Source: Ktedonosporobacter rubrisoli (GTDB taxonomy: Bacteria > Chloroflexota > Ktedonobacteria > Ktedonobacterales > Ktedonobacteraceae). From it: DNA of 64,000 bases. Position numbers and translations under genes: made by a program. Under the pieces are notes generated by a model. It made no database searches. It was not told the DNA's origin and was given only the letters and a program-made list of their open reading frames with translations. The stretch lies in assembly GCF_004208415.1 (NCBI RefSeq), contig NZ_CP035758.1, positions 11,160,001 to 11,224,000 of the forward strand. The letters are read 5' to 3'. Positions 37,217 through 46,956 of this stretch are shown piece after piece (positions within the stretch are counted from its first letter, which is position 1; every line of letters starts with the position of its first letter).

Positions 37217-38161
37217 TCAAGCTATGTGTTGCCAACCGTGTGGATCGACCTCAATATTCAGTTCTTCTCCCCATATCATACGTCCCAGCAATTCCGCTGA
37301 TTCGACAAGGCGTGGCCCTGAACGATTCAGGTATTGGTTGCCGTCAAGAGCGTAGACGCGCCCTTGCTGCACAGCCTTTAGGGCCTGCCAGGCGGGGTGC
37401 TTTTGTAAGATAGGTATATCTTCCATCGTACGCTCAAGCGAGTAACCGCAAGGAGCCAGAAGCAGAATATCGGGATCAGCAGCCTGCAGCTCTTCCCAAC
37501 TCAGGCGCGTTGAGTGTAGCCCGACTTCGCCAAAAATGAGCTCCCCACCAGCGTTTTCTATGAGCTCAGGGGTCCAGTTTCCGGCGGCAATTAATGGATC
37601 TAGCCATTCCAGAACAGCGATGCGTGGCTTGCGTGCACCCGCTCGTAAGCGTGTAGCCGTCTCGCTCAAGTTCTGTAAGCGCTGCTGATATCCTGTTACC
37701 AGCTCTTGAGCCTGGGGAAGGCGTTCCAGGGCTGTTCCTACTCGTAGCATATCTTCCCAAACGTCGCATAATCTATAGGGCGCGAGAGAGACTATGCGGG
37801 GATGAAGGCCGGTAAGCTGCTGTAGGGCGAGGGTTACATCGCGTTCGCTGACCGCGCATACTTCACATTGGGTCTGCGTGAAGATTACATCGGGTTGGAG
37901 TTCGCGCAGAAGCTCGACATTGATGGCGTAGATGCTTAGCGCTTCTAGAGTGTTTTCCTGTGCCCTCTCGCGTAATTGCTTGATTTGTGCATCGATCTCG
38001 CGGCTGCTGGTCTCTGTATTGATCCGCACTGCACTGACAAGTGGAAGACTGAGTATTTGGGGCGGATAGTCGCACTCATGCGAGCGCCCAACTAATTGGT
38101 CAAGACATCCAAGCGCCGCTATCATCTCCGTTGCGCTGGCCAGGAGAGAGATAATCCGCAT
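37217..38161 (-). CDS. BtuF/FepB-like substrate-binding-fold protein (cobalamin-binding annotation)
   Basis: 314 residues with the helical-backbone ABC-binding fold: IISLLASATEMIAALGCLDQLVGRSHECDYPP at the start, LRELQPDVIFTQTQCEVCAVS, and ILLLAPCGYSLE. This subgroup is commonly annotated 'cobalamin-binding protein'. It has no signal peptide or lipobox and no permease or ATPase gene next to it. It may therefore be cytoplasmic and not part of a classical importer. ATG 38161 (MRIISLL) is chosen over 38179 because AAAGGA lies 6 bases upstream. Confidence 0.8.
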   Translation of the reverse strand: MRIISLLASATEMIAALGCLDQLVGRSHECDYPPQILSLPLVSAVRINTETSSREIDAQIKQLRERAQENTLEALSIYAINVELLRELQPDVIFTQTQCEVCAVSERDVTLALQQLTGLHPRIVSLAPYRLCDVWEDMLRVGTALERLPQAQELVTGYQQRLQNLSETATRLRAGARKPRIAVLEWLDPLIAAGNWTPELIENAGGELIFGEVGLHSTRLSWEELQAADPDILLLAPCGYSLERTMEDIPILQKHPAWQALKAVQQGRVYALDGNQYLNRSGPRLVESAELLGRMIWGEELNIEVDPHGWQHIA

Positions 38162-38390
38162 TGATATTCCTTTCCGCATGTATGTGAAGTGATGGCTGCC
38201 GTATATGTTGCTAGTGCCATTGTAGCATAGATCCGGCCGGCCCTGTTTCGTTAAGCCTTGTTTTCAGTAGCCATCTTGCAGGTTAACAAAAGAAGCTTGA
38301 GTATGGATAGCAATTGCTCTTTTCCGCCCTCGCATCTTTCTCGTGATGTTGGTGCTACTTGCCTGAGGACGCGGAAGCAGAGGAGTAAAA

Positions 38391-38420
38391 AGGCACCAGA
38401 TTGAAGTTTCTCTGGTGCCT
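38391..38420 (-). terminator. Intrinsic terminator of the DUF815 ATPase gene
   Basis: Perfect 10-bp stem AGGCACCAGA / TCTGGTGCCT. On the minus strand the 3' arm runs into TTTTTAC. It lies 35 bases past the stop codon. Confidence 0.85.
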
Positions 38421-38454
38421 TTCTATGCTAAGCGCTGATTTCTGCTTGCAGCAC

Positions 38455-39885
38455 TTAGGCTTGATTTTGCAGGATGGCCGATGGAGAGGAAACGCTCTCC
38501 CGCTCAAATTTGTGCTGGAGGGCTCCCAGTTCAGCCTCCAGATCATCGATAAATTGACGGGCAACGCGCCCTGAGCGCCCGATATGTTGCCTTTCCCAGA
38601 GCAAAGCCCGTGAATGGAGCTCTTCTGCGGCAAGCTTGAGGCCACGCTGGCTGGCCAGACCATCCACAATAGCCAGGTAATGAGCCTGGTCAGGAGAGAT
38701 GAACGTTAGGCGTAGCCCGAAACGATGGGCCAGGGAATGTTTCTCATCCATTGTATCGCGCCAGTGAACGTCCTGTGTAGGTTTGCCACGGTCCACAAAG
38801 TTCTCCTTGATCAGATTGAGCCGATTAGTTGTGGAGTGGATCAGAATGTTGGTAGGCCGTGCCTCCGCGGTTCCTTCTAGAAGAACCTTAAGCACCTTGT
38901 ACTCAGTCTCGTGCTCTTCGAAGGAGAGATCATCGACGAAAATGATGTAATGCGGTGCCCGATCCCGTAGCTGGGCCACGATGCCTGGTAGATCCGCTAT
39001 ATGTTCTTTGCTGACTTCAACCAGGCGCAGGCCGTGCTCCGAGTAGGTGTTAATTAGAGCCTTAACTGTAGAGGATTTTCCTGTGCCTGGTGCGCCATAA
39101 AGCAGGACGTCATGGGCCGGCAGCCCGGCCAGGAAGCGCTCGACATTAGCACGTAAGATTGCTTGCTCACGCGCATACCCGATTAGATTTGAGAGCTGGA
39201 TAGGATCAGGTGTAGTGACTCCCTGAAGCTGCTTATCCACGCCGTTCCAGCGTAGCGCATGATAGCGGGCCAGAATACCAGTCCCGTAGACGGACCAATA
39301 CTTTTCAAGAAGAGAGGCAAGTTCTGACCAATCATCAATAGCGGCAGCTTGCTGAGCCAGCGTGTCGCGGGCATGAGAATTGTCTACATGCTCGGCAGAG
39401 GCCAGATTGCACCATGGTTCCCAGGCATTACGCAATATCGGCAGGGCCGGCGTGACGATATCACAGGTGGCGTTCCAGATAAGCTCAGCATCTAGCGCGA
39501 ACAAGAGATGGAGTGCTCGCAGATCGCGTATGGCCTGAGCACGCAGGGTTGGGGTAACGCCGCTTGCTCCGGAGCGTTCCACCTGAGCACTCCAAATGTT
39601 GCTATCATCGATGAGGCGAGCAATGAGATAAGCCTGCCAGGCATCGGCTAAAGAAAGCGAAACATGAGTGTTTGCGGCGGCAGCTAGCTCCCTAAAAGCG
39701 TTGCTGTAGGCAGTCGCTGTGGCGACCGGTTCGGGTTCTGGCGCTGAGAGTTCCGTAAGCAGGCGTAGGAGAGCCTGTGCGGTAGAGCCATTAAGGACGC
39801 CATTGAGAAGTGTCAAGCCGTGAACAGCCTGTAGCGCTGTTTGTATCCGTTCACGTGCTGTAGTAGAAGATAATTTTTCCTGCAT
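38455..39885 (-). CDS. DUF815 family AAA ATPase
   Basis: 476 residues. The N-terminal ~200 residues are helical and unrecognised. The C-terminal part is the DUF815 ATPase: Walker A LLYGAPGTGKSSTVKAL near residue 262, Walker B HYIIFVDDLSFEE, sensor-type segment NILIHSTTNRLNLIKENF, and the family tail AHRFGLRLTFISPDQAHYL. Members are predicted cytoplasmic AAA+ proteins of unknown role. ATG 39885 (MQEKLSS) is used; the open frame extends 45 bases upstream without a better ribosome site. Transcribed alone. Confidence 0.87.
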   Translation of the reverse strand: MQEKLSSTTARERIQTALQAVHGLTLLNGVLNGSTAQALLRLLTELSAPEPEPVATATAYSNAFRELAAAANTHVSLSLADAWQAYLIARLIDDSNIWSAQVERSGASGVTPTLRAQAIRDLRALHLLFALDAELIWNATCDIVTPALPILRNAWEPWCNLASAEHVDNSHARDTLAQQAAAIDDWSELASLLEKYWSVYGTGILARYHALRWNGVDKQLQGVTTPDPIQLSNLIGYAREQAILRANVERFLAGLPAHDVLLYGAPGTGKSSTVKALINTYSEHGLRLVEVSKEHIADLPGIVAQLRDRAPHYIIFVDDLSFEEHETEYKVLKVLLEGTAEARPTNILIHSTTNRLNLIKENFVDRGKPTQDVHWRDTMDEKHSLAHRFGLRLTFISPDQAHYLAIVDGLASQRGLKLAAEELHSRALLWERQHIGRSGRVARQFIDDLEAELGALQHKFERESVSSPSAILQNQA

Positions 39886-40145
39886 TGATGTCCCGATGAA
39901 TAAGAGATAATAATTACAATTACTATGCAAAACGAAATCATCTGCTAGCGATGAACAAACTAATAATGCCTCGTCCTGACCTGATACCCAGGATAGCGAT
40001 TATCTAATCAGTATATCAGTTATGTCTACCGGCTGGGGCTGCCTCTGTTGAGGAAGCTTCCCATTGCTAGTAAACAGCCCGCTTGCTAGCATGGTTTGAT
40101 AACTATCTATGAGTATAAGCGCATAAAGGTCATTCCTTTCCCCAG

Positions 40146-40943
40146 TCATGACTGCTCCTTTGCGTAGCCCAGGTGGAGCGAGGCCGCCAGGGCTTGCCCT
40201 TTTACAAAGGCAATGAGGGCACTATCCTTTGGATCAAAGCGTGAGGCTGGCATGGAGATGGAGATGGCGCCCCAGACAGCCCCGTCGAGCTGATAGACTG
40301 GTACACCGATACAACAAACGCCAGGCTCAAATTCTTCTCTATCGAGGGCAAAGCCTTTCTCGCGAACCTGCTGTAGGATTTCCTGGATGGCATCCCACGA
40401 AATACGCGAATGTATAGTGCACATACTGGGAAGGTGCCTGCGATAGTAAGTCATGAGCTCCTGGGGCGAGATATGGGCCAGGACTGCCTTGCCGAGCGCA
40501 CGCACAAAAGCGTGGTCTTTGTACCCGACATAAAGTGAGCGCACTTTGACATTCTGCGTACTCTCGGCAATATAGCTAATGGGAATCTCGCCATATTCCC
40601 ACATCGCGACATAAACCGTTTCTCCAGTGCTGTGCATCAGTGATTGTGCCAGCATCTTGATTGATTGGGGGATATGGCGCTGACGCTGATAGAGATTATT
40701 TAGATGGGCCACTTTATCGCTCAGGCAATATTCCTGTGTATGCTTGTCTTTCCGCACATAACCGGTATATATCAGCGAGTTAAGCAGATGGTAGCAGGTA
40801 CTTAGCTTAATGCCTGACATGTGACTTAGCCATTTGGCGGTGCAGCCATCCTCGCGTTGGGCAATGAGCTCAAGCAATTGCAAGCCGCGTACCAGGCTGG
40901 TGATCAGCCATGGCTTCCGATCATATTCTTCTTGTTGTTCCAT
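40146..40943 (-). CDS. IclR-family transcriptional regulator
   Basis: 265 residues. The N-terminal winged helix (LVRGLQLLELIAQREDGCTA ... KLSTCYHLLNSLIYTGYV) and the C-terminal effector domain (GETVYVAMWEYGEI, KAVLAHISPQEL, GVCCIGVPVYQL, AISISMPASRF) follow the IclR layout. It should bind a small carboxylate-type metabolite and regulate catabolic genes. No obvious target operon is adjacent, so its regulon is unknown. AAAGGTG lies upstream of the ATG. Confidence 0.93.
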   Translation of the reverse strand: MEQQEEYDRKPWLITSLVRGLQLLELIAQREDGCTAKWLSHMSGIKLSTCYHLLNSLIYTGYVRKDKHTQEYCLSDKVAHLNNLYQRQRHIPQSIKMLAQSLMHSTGETVYVAMWEYGEIPISYIAESTQNVKVRSLYVGYKDHAFVRALGKAVLAHISPQELMTYYRRHLPSMCTIHSRISWDAIQEILQQVREKGFALDREEFEPGVCCIGVPVYQLDGAVWGAISISMPASRFDPKDSALIAFVKGQALAASLHLGYAKEQS

Positions 40944-41299
40944 ACAGGAATCACCTTTGGGCTTATCTCTCTTGAATGAGCGAGCAGTGATGCGTAATTA
41001 ATTGTTAGAGGAGAGTATATCATGGCTTGAGCTGCTATGCCGAGGGCAATTTTTCAAATTCCTGGAAATTCCTATCTGTGCATGGGCTGAAGGATACATT
41101 GTGCCTGCAATATCTCAGCAGGTGAAATAAGCATTTAGGAAAGAGAGGTGGTAAAAAAGTGAATAGAAAAGAAGACCAAAGCATATCTAGCAGCCTGGCA
41201 GACTATAGTACCGGCTGTAATGCTCAAGCCGAGTATTCGAGTTTATCAGTATTTGAAAAATAGGCCTCAGATGAGCAATCTGAATAGCAAACCTACGGG
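40944..41299. other. Intergenic region
   Basis: 356 bases between the IclR gene and the end of the kinase-WD40 gene. It holds the IclR promoter region (A/T-rich near 40985-41020). No gene, repeat or strong hairpin was seen. Confidence 0.45.
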
Positions 41300-43890
41300 C
41301 TAGGCTCCATCCACCTGCCATATAATGACAGTTTTATCGTAGGAGGTAGTTGCCAGGTAACGTCCATTGGGGGACCAGGCAATATCGATGATAGTAGATG
41401 AATGCCCTCCAGTCTTGCCAAAGATCATGCTTTGTACGCTGGCATCGTTCACCTTTTTGCTGGTAGATACTTTTTGTAGATCCCAGATATAGATTTTGTT
41501 ACTACGACCATAGGCGCCTGCGATATATTTTCCGTTGGGAGCCCAGACACAACCATTGACGTGCGGGGACCACTTAAAGCTAAAGCCACTATTATTATCA
41601 TTTGGGGCGGAATTGTAAGTGCATCTTGATCATCTGTTCCCAGAGTGTAGAGTATTTTGCCTTTTATCGCGTCCCAAACGATAACCGCCTCAAGGTCAGA
41701 GGCAAGAAGTTGCGCTGGATTTGCCGGGGACCACTGCAGGCTATCGCGCAGCACCATAACTGATGAATCTTTGGTGCGTTGTGGCAAGGACAGAACTTGT
41801 TTGACCTTGCCTGTCTTTGGGTCCCAAACGACAACTTTAAAATTATTTGTTGAGCCAGCTAACAGAGAACCATCTGCAGACCAGCCGAGAAGCTCAACCT
41901 CAACGGGAGAATCAGCGGCGTAATGCAGAGAGTTTACAGGGCCGGTTGGATGCGTGGGTTGCCAGAGCTGAGCATCTGTTTTTGAGAAGCTGGAAGTCGC
42001 AAACGTATTGCTATGCGGCGCCCAGGCTCCATGGCTGTACATAGGAGCCGAGAAACTATTGGCCTGATCAATGTCAAGAAACTTCTGTGGAGAGTTATTT
42101 TTGGCAAAGGGATTGACTACAAAGAACTGATTTGTCCCTGAAGAAGGGATGATGGCGAGCATATGCCCATCGGGCGACCAGCTCATGGAATTGTTATAGA
42201 TTATGTTGGCAAATTTCCAGGTCTGTAGGGGCTGGGAGATAGTTTGAAAGCCGGAGCCCTGCTTTTTCAGGTAGCTCTCAATATCCCAGAGCATCACCCT
42301 GGTATCTTTGCTACCTGTGGCCAGATAGCGTCCGCTGGGGTCCCAGCTCGCGCACCATACCTCATCCTTGTGCCCAGTAAGGGCAAGGAGCGGTTTGCCA
42401 GAGATAAGTTTATGCGGTCCGGGAGGAGTAGGAGCCGGCTTCTGCGTAGTTTGCGTAGAGCGCATAAACATCGGGATCGCGATGCCGCCTGCAATAAGCA
42501 CAGCAGCCCCGGCTGCACCTCCTATCAGGACCTCGCGCCTCTTGAGTAAGCGTTTCCATTCAGGCTGCTGTGGACTGTCCGAACCTGGATAAGGGCTGTG
42601 TGCAGGTGGGCTATAGAGTGTCTGCGCTTCGCCAGGAAAGGGCTGCTCAGGTGTCCTAGGCAGTGGCCCGGGGTTGTTCACATAGGTAGTGGCTGTGGCC
42701 GCGTTCGCTTGCGCCGCAAATGTTGAGCGCAATCCTTCCTGTGAAGGCGTGACAGATCCCTGTTGTATAGGACCACTCTTGATGCCCGGGTTAATTCCCG
42801 GAGCCATAAATTGACCCTGCGGCTGCGTCGTGGCAGTGACAGTGGGCTGGCCAAGGGAATTAGTTGATTGGTGGGGCGTCGGAGCTGGCGTAACCGAGAA
42901 TGGGAGCGGCGTCGGGCTGGCGGCACGTAAACGTTTGCTCCAAGGGGCAAGTAGCGTCCTTTCAGGATCAGTCGTGGCCGCAGTTTGGGTGCTGGCTGTA
43001 TTTGGGGGTGTATATGTGACTCCTGGCGTCAGAGCCTGTGTTTTCCAGGCCTGCTCTATGGCATTGACAAAGGTCAGGCAGGAAGCAGGGCGTTCAGACG
43101 GCTGCTTCCCTAAGCCTTGCAAAAGAGTATTTTCTAGCGCCTGCGAGATACCTGGATTAAGCTGACTGGGCGGAGTAGGAGCTTCCTGAATCTGTTTGAT
43201 AAGAATGTCATAGGGATTTTCGGCCCTGAATGGTAGATTCCCTGTAAATAAATGATAGGCGATCACTGCGAGGCTATACAGGTCACTGGCAGCTTCCGCG
43301 CGTCCCTGAACCTGTTCAGGGGCCATATATTCTGGAGTCCCAGCCCCAGCGTGAGTTTGCGTTCGTCGCGTAGCTCCGGTAGTAATTTTGGCGATACCGA
43401 AGTCAGCCAGGAAAAGCCAATCCTGTTGCATAAGCATGTTGCCAGGCTTAATATCTCTATGCAGCACTTTTCGGCTATGTGCATAGTCAATAGCTTCAGC
43501 TGCTTGCTTGAGATAGCTTAGGGCCTGATCTGCAGGAAGCGGGCCCTGCGCATTGCGTATGCGATCGCGTAAAGAGCCGCCAGTAATATGAGGCATGATA
43601 AGATAAGTGATGATCTCGCCGTCTGCAGTTGGTTCCTCACCAAAATCATGTACTTGAAGAATATGAGGATGCTCTAATGAAGCAGCTGTCTGTGCTTCAC
43701 GTGCGAAATCTTGTAAATAGCGATGATCGGAAGCAAGCACTGCAGGCAAGAGCTTAATGGCAACCTGACGTCGCAATTGGGTATCTTCTGCTAACCATAC
43801 CTCACCCATGCCGCCGCGGCCAAGCATATTTTGTAGGCGATAGCGGTTAATCATTCGCCCTTGCCAGTCAATCGATTGGGTAGTAACCAT
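41300..43890 (-). CDS. Membrane Ser/Thr kinase with WD40 repeat sensor, frameshifted (copy 2)
   Basis: Kinase domain at the N-terminus: GRGGMGEVWLAED, VAIKLLP, HRDIKPGNML, DFGIAKI, GTPEYMAPEQ. A Pro/Thr/Gln-rich linker (~290-460) leads to one membrane segment, KRREVLIGGAAGAAVLIAGG, then WD40 repeats (GHKDEVWCASWDPSGRYLATGS and others). The frame breaks at a C4 run (plus 41604-41607). The other frame continues with further WD40 blades (WSPHVNGCVWAPNGKYIAGA, IIDIAWSPNGRYLATTS, KTVIIW) and stops at 41300, giving 863 residues with one extra base. ATG 43890 has GAGGA 7 bases upstream. It begins 10 bases after the stop of its tandem paralogue, so they form one operon. Confidence 0.88.
41604..41607 (-). 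other. Frameshift site in kinase-WD40 copy 2 (C4 run)
   Basis: Coding context ATTCCGCCCCAAATG. One extra C joins the upstream WD40 frame to PNDNNSGFSFKWSPH, the next blade. Confidence 0.8.
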
Positions 43891-43900
43891 GATACAATCC

Positions 43901-46185
43901 TCAAATTTTCCAGATAAGAATACTTGCATTTACATCGTTATAGCCAGCAGCCAGATATTGGCCATCTGAGGACCAGGCCAGTGTTCTGACTGGATCGTGT
44001 ACGTCGCCTGCCACGAGCGTGCGCTGCGGCAAAGTGTTGCCCTGGACGTCCCAAATGTAGACTTTACCATCTGTTGCTCCAGCCGCGACAAGCGTATTTG
44101 AAATAACTGGATTAAAGGCCAGAGCCGTCAACTTCGCGCTTGAGTCTGGAGGCAGGCTACGCGGAGAATTATAGATCTGTTGTTGGGGATATTCCAGGTG
44201 GTAATTGTTGTAGGATGGGTATCCGGTTCGGCCATCGCACAAAGATATTGACCATCGCCTGACCAGGCCAGGGTTCCAATCTTGGTATTGAGCAGCGTGT
44301 CTTGCCCGTTAAGTTTAAGGAGAATGCGTTGCTGCCAGGTAGGTGGCTGAGCCGAAGCATGTAGTTCTCCCAGGAGAACACCGTCTGAGGTGCCAATGGC
44401 CAGCGTCAGAGGGGCAAGCTTAGGCGCTGGAGCCAGCTGATTCAGTGTAATGGTATTGTCGGAAGAAAGATAATGACTGATCTGAATGCTTCCGGCCAGA
44501 TTTCCTGGCTGGCCCGGGTCCCACACCTGCAGCATAGTTGGTATGTTTGTGGTAAGAACTGTATTGGTCATGGTAAGAAGATAATTGCTTGGAGACCAGG
44601 ACATTGAACTGACCGTAATAGAGTTCTTGATAGAAATATTATTTTTTGTATAGCCTGGCGCAAAGCCTGCCAGATCGGCCGTATAAACAAATACTTTGGC
44701 CGCATTCATGTCGCTAGCTGCATTGCCAATTGCCAGCATGTCGCCTTTGGGAGACCAGGCGAGATAGATATCGTTGCCTGTGCTGAGATGTACATTAGCC
44801 TTTGGCTGCGGATTCTGGCTCTTCTGCTTTTGAAGCGCCTGGATATCCCAGAGGAGAACCATACCATCATCGTTACTGCCTGAAGAGATCAGCGTACCCG
44901 GATTAGTAGGTGACCAGGCAAGAGAGGCAACTGGCTTGTTATGGCCACGTAGTACGAGAACAGGGGCATTTGGATTAGGGCTGGTTGACTGAGCTGATTT
45001 ATTAGACGAAGACGACTGTGTTGTTGGCGTCTGTGAGCGCGTGTTTGCTATCCATTCAAGAATACCACCACCAGCAATAAGAGCTACCAGGGCAGCTCCT
45101 CCTCCAATGAGCAGACGCCTGCGCTGAGGATTTGTTGAAGGCAATGTTGCTGAGGTCTGAGGATCTTGCCCGGTATTTGGGGTGCTAACCTGCTGAAAAG
45201 AAAAATTCTTCTGCTCGGTTGGAGAATTTGCTCCTGTAGTGGAAGGTAACCCATTCTGATTCAGGACAAAAGCCGAATTAGTCTGTAACGGCTTAACGTA
45301 GGTTGCCTCCTCTGCACCCTCATCTATCGTCGCTTGCTGGAGTGCAGTGATGAATGCACGCGCCGATGCGGGACGCTGAGCAGGGATTTTGGCCAATCCT
45401 TGTAAGAGTACCTGCTCGAAAGCTGGCGTCATGGCTGGATTGTACTGTCTTGGCGCAGGCGGTGGCAGGGTCATATGCTGAATCGTCGTGGCATAAGCAG
45501 TATCTGCACTAAAAGGAAGCCGCCCGGTGAAAAGCTGATAGGCGATAACGGCAAGACTATAATTATCGCTGGCAACTTCTGCCTTTCCTTGTGCTTGCTC
45601 AGGAGCCATATATTCGGGTGTCCCGAAGCCCATGCCGGTCTGCGTGAGATGCTCGGAGTTGGACATTATACGCGCAATGCCAAAGTCTGCGAGCATAAGC
45701 CAGTTATCGGAGCGGAGCAGCATGTTTCCGGGTTTGATATCGCGATGTAAAACTCCCTGCTGGTGAGCATAGTCGATAGCTTCAGCTGCTTGCATCAGGA
45801 AGGCCAGGGCCTCTTGCGGAGGAATACCGCTGTTGCGCTCACCCAATGCAGTGATCCGCTCGGCTAAAGATCCGCCAGCTATATAGGGCATAACAATATA
45901 GGTAACTAGCTGCCCATTGGGAAATACTTGCTCTCCATAATCATGGACTGGCAATATGTGAGGATGGTTGAGGGCTGCAGCAGCCTGCGCTTCGCGCTCG
46001 AAGCGTAGAGAGAACTCTCGATCTTGCTGATTGCGAGAGGGAAGCGTTTTAATAGCGACTTGACGATGTAGACGCGGATCTTCCCCTAACCATACATCGC
46101 CCATGCCTCCTTTGCCAATTCTGCGCAGCAAATGATAACGCCCTAGCGTTCTTGTGGTATTTTGTGTCATGCCGCCGTCATTCAT
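43901..46185 (-). CDS. Membrane Ser/Thr kinase with WD40 repeat sensor, frameshifted (copy 1)
   Basis: Same architecture as the gene downstream: kinase (GKGGMGDVWLGED, VAIKTLP, HRDIKPGNML, DFGIARI, GTPEYMAPEQ), Gln/Thr-rich linker, a membrane segment RRRLLIGGGAALVALIAGGG near residue 360, then WD40 repeats starting GHNKPVASLAWSPTNPGTLI. The frame breaks at a C4 run (plus 44185-44188). The other frame continues with the last blades (LTALAFNPVISNTLVAAG, KVYIWD, VRTLAWSSDGQYLAAG, ILIWKI) to a stop at 43901, giving 761 residues with one extra base. ATG 46185 has GGAG 5 bases upstream. The leader holds a structured region. Confidence 0.88.
44185..44188 (-). other. Frameshift site in kinase-WD40 copy 1 (C4 run)
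   Basis: Coding context AATATCCCCAACAAC. One extra C gives NIPQQQIYNSPRSLPPD and joins the two open frames. Confidence 0.8.
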
Positions 46186-46228
46186 GTGCACTCCATTTTG
46201 GATACTCCTCGCCTTCTGGCAGGGGAGG

Positions 46229-46255
46229 AAAAATGGCTCTGGTGTCGTGCCAGAG
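46229..46255 (-). terminator. Terminator-like hairpin ahead of the kinase-WD40 operon
   Basis: Stem CTCTGG / CCAGAG with a 7-base loop. On the minus strand it is followed, after CCA, by TTTTT. It lies 44 bases before the kinase start and at the minus-strand 3' side of the hairpin-rich region. It could end a leader RNA or attenuate the operon. Confidence 0.45.
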
Positions 46256-46299
46256 GACCCCTTAAGGGAGAAAGCGAGCTATGCGGCCTCGCCCTCCGT

Positions 46300-46575
46300 T
46301 TGACTGCAAGCAAGGGACGGTCCAGACCCGCATGTCTGTACAGTGCCCTTCGCCAAGATTAGAAAGGCTTGTCGTGCGAGCAGTAGCGTCCCGCCCCTCA
46401 GGACTTTTCACCACTCGCGCTAGAGCTACAGATTAAGGCAAGCATCTGTAGGTAGCATGACCTTCCCAACGGAGCACATGTGTGCTAAGGCCAGTCAAGC
46501 AGGCTTGGAGCAGCCTGAGCTCAAATGCTCAACTAATTTCCAGCCTCCGCATTTACTGCGGGGTTCCTGACCTCT
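46300..46575. ncRNA. Candidate structured noncoding RNA
   Basis: No protein frame fits, yet perfect or near-perfect hairpins are packed together: GCGAG/CTCGC (46376-46418), CTACAGAT/ATCTGTAG (46426-46451), CCTT/AAGG enclosing AGCACA/TGTGCT (46461-46490), CAGGCT/AGCCTG (46500-46517), TGAGC/GCTCA (46516-46531) and CCGCA/TGCGG (46547-46561). The strand is undecided. The minus strand would end at a terminator-like hairpin at 46229-46255 and form the kinase leader. Read on the plus strand, the region recalls transposon-associated omega/HEARO-type RNAs, but no IscB or TnpB gene follows. Identity is not established. Confidence 0.4.
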
Positions 46576-46916
46576 TCCTTAAAAAACTAGCAGAATAGTA
46601 GCGAGATACAGAATCTGCCTGACTACTATACTACATAAGTGGAGAAAAATTCGCCTGTGTAGCCCTTATTTACTCCTTTCTACCCTAATTGACTAGCCAT
46701 TTATTCCCCCTCTCAAGAAGATTTGAAATGCTTCTAGTGAGCTGCGGCGGCAAAAAATTGGAGAAGGAGCTATAGGCGCGCTATGAAGATGAGACAAAAT
46801 AACTATGCCTCTCTTCGCTAGCTGGCTTAATACACTGCTATTTCTAGGAAGCTGAACTTGGCGTGGGGGAAGAGGTTGCTGCAGTATGTTTAACGTCGTT
46901 TGCGCCTTGGGAATAG
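46576..46916. other. Intergenic region right of the structured element
   Basis: 341 bases, A/T-rich, without a gene. I see no promoter pair or repeat that I would defend. Confidence 0.4.
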
Positions 46917-46956
46917 CAATAGCTCGGTTAGCTCATGCTCTAACCGAGCTATTGCT
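46917..46956 (-). terminator. 16-bp perfect hairpin at the end of the TetR gene
   Basis: Arms GCAATAGCTCGGTTAG and CTAACCGAGCTATTGC with an 8-base loop. The stem begins at the last base of the TetR stop codon. The T-tract after it is weak, but the stem is by far the strongest in this part of the window. Confidence 0.65.

Noticed and set aside
46300..46575. RNase P RNA, tmRNA, 6S or cobalamin riboswitch as identity of the structured region
   Set aside because: None of the conserved cores (e.g. GAGGAAAGTCC for RNase P, or the tmRNA acceptor end) is present on either strand.
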